A stretch of DNA of 64,000 nt from Paraspadella gotoi (taxonomy: Eukaryota; Chaetognatha), in contig CM119269.1 of the NCBI GenBank assembly GCA_051294375.1, forward strand, positions 17,532,265 through 17,596,264. Direction: 5' to 3'. The stretch's first letter is position 1. Each line of letters starts with the position of its first letter. The translations under genes and the position numbers were made by a program. The notes under the pieces were generated by a model that was not told where the DNA came from, made no database searches, and saw nothing but the letters and a program-made list of their open reading frames with translations. This document shows positions 40,471-64,000 of the stretch, one piece after another.

Positions 40471-40550
40471 TCTCACCGACGCTCGCCGACGCTCGCCGAC
40501 GCTCGCCGACGCTCGCCGACGCTCGCCGACGCTCGCCGACGCTCGCCGAC
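40471..40550. repeat. 10-base tandem repeat GCTCGCCGAC x8
   Basis: Eight adjacent copies of a 10-base unit; the first is degenerate (TCTCACCGAC) and the rest are identical. It starts 51 bases after the SPEF1 stop codon, probably in the 3' UTR. Confidence 0.95.
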
Positions 40551-41302
40551 TTTCGCCCATGTTATGCCGACTATGACCGACTTTTTTATTCCCCCCCATT
40601 TTTTTTGGCTCCCATGATGACCCCGCTTGCTTTTTTTTTTGTGGCTCATTTCTTGTGCTGGAAGAAAAACGAAATACGAAGGTGTTATTTTCCTTTTACG
40701 TTAACTGAAAAGATGGTTAATTTCGTATTGTGTAATAAACTCTCGATATTCGAGGATACGGATACCAACAAAAACTTTCACGTATTTAGTAACATAAGTG
40801 GTTTCCGATTTTTTTTTTTGCCAGTCCTTGCTTATTGAGCAGGACCCTGTTTATTTTATGAACTTCTTTTTGTCGTCGATTTTCTCTCTTTTTTCCATCC
40901 ACCCACTTCTAAGTTTTTTTTTTCTCGACTTCTCCCCAGTCCCCCATCGCCTGGCTAATTCCAATATTCATAATTCATTCTAATTTCCTGGATTTTAGAT
41001 TCGGTTAGTTAAATTTCGTTCTATCGAATTAACCAAATATTGACTCGTTATATTCTAGTTGTTAGAAAGATGCGACGAAATCATTTTTCTTCATGCGAGG
41101 TATTACGGAAAACAGAAAAAACAAAAAAATATTTAAAAAAAATCAATGATTATTGATTACAACAAAGACCGCAACAAAACAGTATTAAATTGTATAAAAC
41201 AAAATGTAGCTGCTAAAAAAAGTCCACAAAAGTCAACGACAGTAACTCAAACAACAGTAAACAACAGACTCTGAAAAAAAGTGTCTCGTTTTCGATCTCA
41301 CG

Positions 41303-46417
<5,115 letters not shown>

Positions 46418-46487
46418 TAATTGATTCGTATGAATTTTTGGTGGTCTTTATCAGCGTTATTGGTTTCCCCGAGAAAGTCACAGCCAC

Positions 46488-46493
46488 AATAAA
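46488..46493 (+). terminator. poly(A) signal of the F-box/LRR gene
   Basis: AATAAA 71 bases after the stop codon at 46,417. The following 700 bases up to the next start codon show no coding support. Confidence 0.65.
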
Positions 46494-47212
46494 GTATTCG
46501 CGTTACAGTGAGCCGTTTCTATATTTGTTAACTCTGTCTGTTAATCTTTTAAAACCCGTTGTAACGCATTTTATGAAACGTGAGATACCATGACAAAATT
46601 GATTAAACTGGGCTAAGCGAGATTACCCATTTAAATAATCAGTTTTTATAATTTTTTTGTAATACTAATAAGGACAGAGATTCTGATACAGATACTGAAG
46701 AAATTAAATAGTGGACCCCCGGTTATGGTTGGCACGGGATAATAGTTACACGAATTATTAATTATAAATTCTGATAACTTATACTGTACGTCTGTTTTGA
46801 ATCCTTACAAAAAGCTACCTGTTATGCATGTATGCTACACCGATAAAAACGTATGGCATCAGTTTTTCGCTTCACTCGCTGTCCCCGTCTATCTCTGTCT
46901 CTCATGAAGTAATCACGCAAATGAAAATTAAAAAAGCGACGAATACAATTACAGACTAAACAAAATATGCTCAGGTTTTACAAAAAAGTGTTTGTTTATC
47001 CCGTTATCTTCGTTCAAATTTATGTCATCAAAAACCAAACAAACTAAATAACACGACACTGCACGAGATAAACCGTTTTATTCCCGCGTCTATTCCGATT
47101 TTTTTTTACAGTGTGATATTCTCAAACTGCCAAACAATGGGAGAAACTGTCGCTCAAAACCAAACAGTATTTATTAAACTTTTTTCGTTGAACCTTTAAT
47201 TCGTTGGTTTCA
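46494..47212. other. spacer before the LOXHD1-like gene
   Basis: AT-rich sequence with no supported gene. The promoter of the LOXHD1-like gene should be here; no TATA box at a convincing distance from the ATG at 47,213 was noticed. Confidence 0.5.
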
Positions 47213-59634
<12,422 letters not shown>

Positions 59635-59862
59635 CGATAACAACAACGACAATAACCGTTAATTAACCGCGATAACCTTGATGGTTTTGTCCTCGCCCGA
59701 CGAAATACTCCTTTTCGAACCAGAGAAACAAAGATACTTGCGGATTTCAAGCTGATTTCAGCTTCAGAACGATATTACCTCCACTTGGCCACTTTTTTTT
59801 TATTCATTTAATTTTTTTTTTATATTCGACTTTTAACTGTGAACGGTTTTTTGGAATACGCA

Positions 59863-59868
59863 AATAAA
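59863..59868 (+). terminator. poly(A) signal of the LOXHD1-like gene
   Basis: AATAAA about 230 bases after the stop codon at 59,634. A second AATAAA lies further on, near 60,100. Confidence 0.55.
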
Positions 59869-61241
59869 AGCAACAACAGTTGCAATGCATAGTTCGCATA
59901 CCATATTGGATTTTACGGGTTAACAATTTTTTTTTCTTACAACCCGGAACTTTTGAATTTCTACTTGAATTTTTAACTTTTTATACATTTTTTAGCACTT
60001 GCTCACTGTGATCTAAAATTTTTTTATCCTAAATTTGTAAAGCAATTTTATGTTATGTCATTTGTAATCACCATGATAAAGTTGCTTTATTTAAAGCATG
60101 AATAAATTGTAAGTAGTTGATAATTGTAGTTTTGTATAATTTAACTCGCTCATAGTCCGCTATTTATGTGCTTATGTAACGCGACCACGTCACACGAACA
60201 ACACCAATCAAAACAACAATATGCGAAATTAGAAATAAGGTTTTATATTTTTTTAAACTGCGGCTACTTTTTGTTTAGAAATTGAAGCATTGTCAAAAAG
60301 ATGTCTTCCACTGGTAGTCGCCGGATTTCTTTTTTTAACTGATGAACAGCTGATGTGATCATACTCCCTTCGTTTTCTATCTTTCTCTTTGCAATTCAAA
60401 AAACCACGCCGAGGTTCGGTATCTCTCTCTTTCTAACTTTGTCTCTCCTCTCAAACTCTCTGCTATCACAAAAGATAATATCCAGAAAATACAAGGTGAT
60501 GGAAAGTCAAGAATACTCTCTAATATCACATTAGCTGAAAAAAGGAGATGATGAGCAATGCATTGATACCGTCGATAAAATTAAATCGAAAGAAGTTTGA
60601 CAGGCAGGAAGGTGGGCGTGGGGAGTAAGTCTTGGTAGAGGGAGTTGGGGAGAAAAGGACAAAGAAAAGAACAAAGGAACAACAGTTTGGGACGGGTGGA
60701 AGGAGGAACAGGCTGGATCTACTTTTATATTTTGGCACTTGCTTTTTTTTTTCCGAACCCACAGTGAAATCCCGATCCATCGAGTCTTTAAAAATTTCAC
60801 GATTCATAATATCGGGATTTGACTCTTTTCACTTTTTTTTCTGAGATTGAAATTTTCTCCCATCATGCATTCATTCCGTATTTTCTTTTTAATATTTCTT
60901 TACACCATAAAAAAAACAGAAAGAATAATATTAACGAAAAACTCGGAAAAAAAATATCTGTACATGAAAGAGACGTGATAAAGTTGATGACGATGAGCTG
61001 TAAAAATGCGATTTAAAAAAACAAAACAGGGACTTTTGTTTTGTTTGTATTTGTTTTTTAAAATTTGTTGTTTTTTTTTCATATGGAAAGGCGAAGATAA
61101 ATTCACGTTCGATACCGTGATTCAGTGATACAGTCGTTTTTTTTTGTGAAACTTTTTTTTTATTTGTTTTTTGCGTTTTATTTTTTTGTTCTTTTTTTTT
61201 TCACAAAAACAAAATGGCGGAATTAAAGAGCGACGTCGTCG
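59869..61241. other. spacer between convergent genes, no gene seen
   Basis: AT-rich sequence between the LOXHD1-like gene and the 3' end of the LRR membrane protein. Frames near 60,526-60,844 are low-complexity and unsupported. Homopolymer T runs are frequent near 61,130-61,200. Confidence 0.55.
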
Positions 61242-63018
61242 TCACCGCGCCGTCTTTTTCTTCGGCGTCCGTCCGTTCTTTTCCTTCAACAACGACGTCG
61301 TCGTAGTCGTCGTCGGCGCGGTGGTCGGCGATCCGTAGATCTGATTGACGAAAGCGATTTGTCCGTACGCGTATCCATCGCTCTTGCCGAGTTTCCGCCT
61401 CGCCGCTTTGTAAGCGACGACGACGAGAACGACGAGGACGACGACGCCGGTGCCGATTCCAGCCACGACCGGCGCCACGGTTGAAACGGCGTCGTTGCCG
61501 ACGTTGTCACCCTGCTGGCGCTCAGGCGGACGTCGCGGTCGCGGCTGCGGCGGCTGAGGCGTCGGCGCGGCGGCCGCTGCTCCGCCGCACATGGTCCGCA
61601 TCTCGATCCGGAAGAGAAGCAGCGGCATGCGTCCCTGTTTGCAGGCGAAGCCGTCGCCTTTGATGTCGCCCAAGGCGGCGTCGGAAGAGTTGAGCCACCG
61701 AAGGAAGTCGACGCCCTCGCAGGAGCAGTCGAAGGAGTTGCCCTCGAGGCGGAGGGAGCTGAGGGTGTCGACGAGGAGTTGGGAGAAGATCTCCGCGTCG
61801 GAGACCCAGAGGCGGTTAAAGGACAGATCGAGGACCTAGTCGTGTTAATTCAAAGGAGGAAGCCTTTTTGTATTTAAACAATCTTAATTAAAGACAATTT
61901 GTAATAATATTCTACTTCTTAGTAGTTTGTTTTCGTTTTTTTTTAATTTTAAGAAATGTATTCTTCTTCTCGACTCGCCTTCAAGGACGGCAGATCCAGA
62001 AACACCCCGGGTGCGACATTTTCGAGCCGATTCTGGCTCAAATCGAGGCTCTTCAGCCCCCGTAGCCCTCGAAAGAGCCCGGCGGGCGCGAGAGCCTTAA
62101 GTTTGTTCCCGCGGACGGAGAGAGTCTCCAGGTTGGTCAGCCTCCCGTCGGCGAAATCTCTCGTCGAGAGTGTCGTGATGCTGAAGGAGGAGAATGTGAA
62201 TTTGTTGAATAGGAAACATTTGAATATGAATGAAATTGGTACAACCAATATAAAAATAATCCTTAGATAAAATAAATAAGCTTCGCTCTTAACTTTGGAC
62301 AGACAGTTTTGTCATGTTGAAACGTTAATTCTGATTATAAATAAAATGTGAATAAATATGAATAGAAATAGAGAAAAAGGAACACGGTTCAAAAATGTTT
62401 GCGTCTAAATCTTGCTAGAACCATACATTGTATGGCATACAATTCATAGTATGCATAGTATGCTTCTAATTAATTGGAAACAAATGAACATACCCGTTGA
62501 AGCCGAGATCCAAGGTCCTCAGCGCCGGCAGCGCCGCGGCTTCCCTCGGCACTTGCGACAGGCGGTTCCGCGCCAGGTCGAGCCTCTCCAGCCCGGTTAG
62601 GCCCGACAGGCCGCCCACTGTGCCCACGCGGTTACGGCTGAGGTCAAGGCGACGGAGATGGGGCAGGTCGAGGGCGAGGAGCGGATCGTCGAAGGCGGAG
62701 AGGCGGTTCCGCGAGAGGTCGAGGCTGCGGAGGCGGGAGCCGGAGAGGAAGTCGAAGGTGGAGTTGGAAACGCTCGTCAAGTCGACGGCGGAGAGGTTAA
62801 GGGAGACGAGAGTGGAGACTTCCTGGGAAGTGGGTTGGGGGAACGAGAGTGTTTGACTTGGGCTATTCAATTCATTATTCATTATTCATTATTCATAATC
62901 ATTATCACATTAATCGTTATGATCAGCAAACGTTATCATCATCATCATTATCGTAATAATAATTATCATCATCAACAACTAGATCATGATCATTCTTTTC
63001 AACGTCATCTTTATCTTT

Positions 63019-63090
<72 letters not shown>

Positions 63091-63807
63091 TTCCTCACTT
63101 GAAGCCCCCTCAGGATGTTCCGGACGTTATCGTCTCCGCCGACGCGCGAGTTGGTCAAGTCTGGGTTGAAGGCGAGGTTGAGCGACTCGAACCCTCGGGG
63201 CAGACTGCGCAGCGCGTCCTCGTGAACGGAGCGGAGTCCGCAGCGTGAGAGATCCAGTTCGCGAAGGTTGGACAGGTCTCGAAGGGGCTGTCGGAGGAGA
63301 GAATGGAAGGAAATGATTCGATAGTCAATAGCAGAAATGCTATCCAAGTAACCCACCATCTTTGTTCCTCTTTGTTCAACCCCTACCCCACTCCCCCCAT
63401 CACCAACCTCCAAACTCCCCGCCTCGATTCTCCCGATTTTGTTTCCATCGAGACTCAAGCTCTTCAGCGCCCGAAGTCGACGAAAGTGATTTCCCAGCCG
63501 CAGCCGCGCCGCGTCGCGATTGGCGCCGACGCTGAGCCGCTGCAGCCGGGTGGCGTGACGCAGCGCCGCGTCGACGGCCGACAGATCGAAGGCGTTGTGG
63601 TCGAGGCGGAGGCGGAGTAGGCGTGGCACGGCGCGGAGCACTTCCGGTCGCAGCGACGAGAGGGCGTTGTGGGAAAGATCGAGGTCTTCCAGGGAGGAGG
63701 CGAGACCGGAGAAGGCCGACGCCTCCACGGCCGAGAGGCTCATGTTGGAGAGGGAGAGGCGGCGGAGGGCGGTGAGGTTGACGAAGCGGTTGGGCGGGAT
63801 GGAGCCT
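61242..63807 (-). CDS. LRR single-pass membrane protein, 5' end beyond or near the window edge
   Basis: Exons recognised: 63,807-63,408; 63,287-63,099; 62,822-62,494; 62,180-61,979; 61,835-61,242 (stop). The first begins GSIPPNRFVNLTALRRLSLS after an acceptor, so the start codon and any signal peptide lie further upstream and were not found before 64,000. At least a dozen LRRs follow, e.g. LEDLDLSHNALSSL, LRELDLSRCGLRSV, LRSLDLSRNRLSAF, LERLDLARNRLSQV, LKSLDLSQNRLENV. A C-terminal cap resembles LRRCT (SFDCSCEGVDFLRWLNSS with later FAC and MCGG cysteines). A Pro-rich stalk, one transmembrane helix (VAPVVAGIGTGVVVLVVLVV) and a short tail ending in a Thr run and basic residues complete it. There is no TIR or kinase domain, so it is not a Toll receptor by tail. 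Probable adhesion or receptor role; orthologue unknown. One intron uses a GC donor (AAG|GCGAGT). Confidence 0.85.
63022..63091. repeat. (ATC)n microsatellite next to an LRR exon
   Basis: Pure ATC/CAT repeat of about 70 bases, preceded by degenerate copies from 62,935. It ends at the donor of the exon 63,287-63,099; on the coding strand the intron begins GTGAGGAAATGATGATG. Confidence 0.95.
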
Positions 63808-64000
63808 AAAAGGGGGAGAGAGGGAGAGATAGAATCGAGTGATGGAGTGATGGAGAAAGAGTGAGAAAGAATCGCTGGAGATACACAGTAATTATGAACT
63901 AGTTAATTATTGCTCCAGAAGATGATGAATAATTTGGTTTATTGCGAGAATGTTCCTACATGGGAATATACGAGAAAATGAAGGAATAGAAAAGAAATTG

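Overview
The window is a stretch of an intron-rich invertebrate animal genome. Short phase-matched introns, dense CT/GA microsatellites, Ly6, TRPC, LOXHD1-type and SPEF1 genes, and AATAAA signals all point to a metazoan with ciliated cells. The lineage cannot be fixed from sequence alone. A 10-base run of N at 59,488-59,497 shows it is a draft assembly. Single-base indels in conserved motifs of several genes suggest residual base errors, or decay in one gene.

Layout, left to right: (1) 1-5,660, minus: TRPC-type cation channel, cut by the left edge before the pore. (2) 8,306-13,982, minus: fused pseudouridine-5'-phosphate glycosidase / pseudouridine kinase; its last intron holds a complete pentraxin-like secreted-protein gene on the plus strand (9,407-10,864). 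(3) 15,959-17,401, minus: FAM76. (4) 18,032-30,654, minus: a ten-cysteine Ly6/Quiver GPI-type protein whose 10.9 kb second intron contains ATIC/purH (plus), AMP deaminase (minus) and an unrecognised two-exon ORF. (5) 32,305-33,040, plus: small RIIa/Dpy-30-like protein. (6) 35,621-37,939, minus: protein phosphatase inhibitor 2 with three frame breaks. (7) 39,071-40,420, plus: SPEF1. (8) 41,303-46,417, plus: F-box/LRR protein with CxxC pairs. (9) 47,213-59,634, plus: LOXHD1-like protein with about eleven PLAT domains. (10) 61,242 to about 63,807, minus: LRR transmembrane protein, open toward the right edge.

How the genes relate: ATIC makes IMP by the last two de novo steps and AMP deaminase makes IMP from AMP. 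The two genes are convergent and their poly(A) signals lie about 50 bases apart. SPEF1, the LOXHD1-like gene and perhaps the RIIa-like gene fit motile or sensory cilia. The other neighbours have no evident shared pathway.

I see no mobile defence system, CRISPR array, operon or tRNA. The most interesting points are architectural: two nested-gene arrangements, a cluster of GC-AG introns, and microsatellites that start at splice donors or serve as polypyrimidine tracts.
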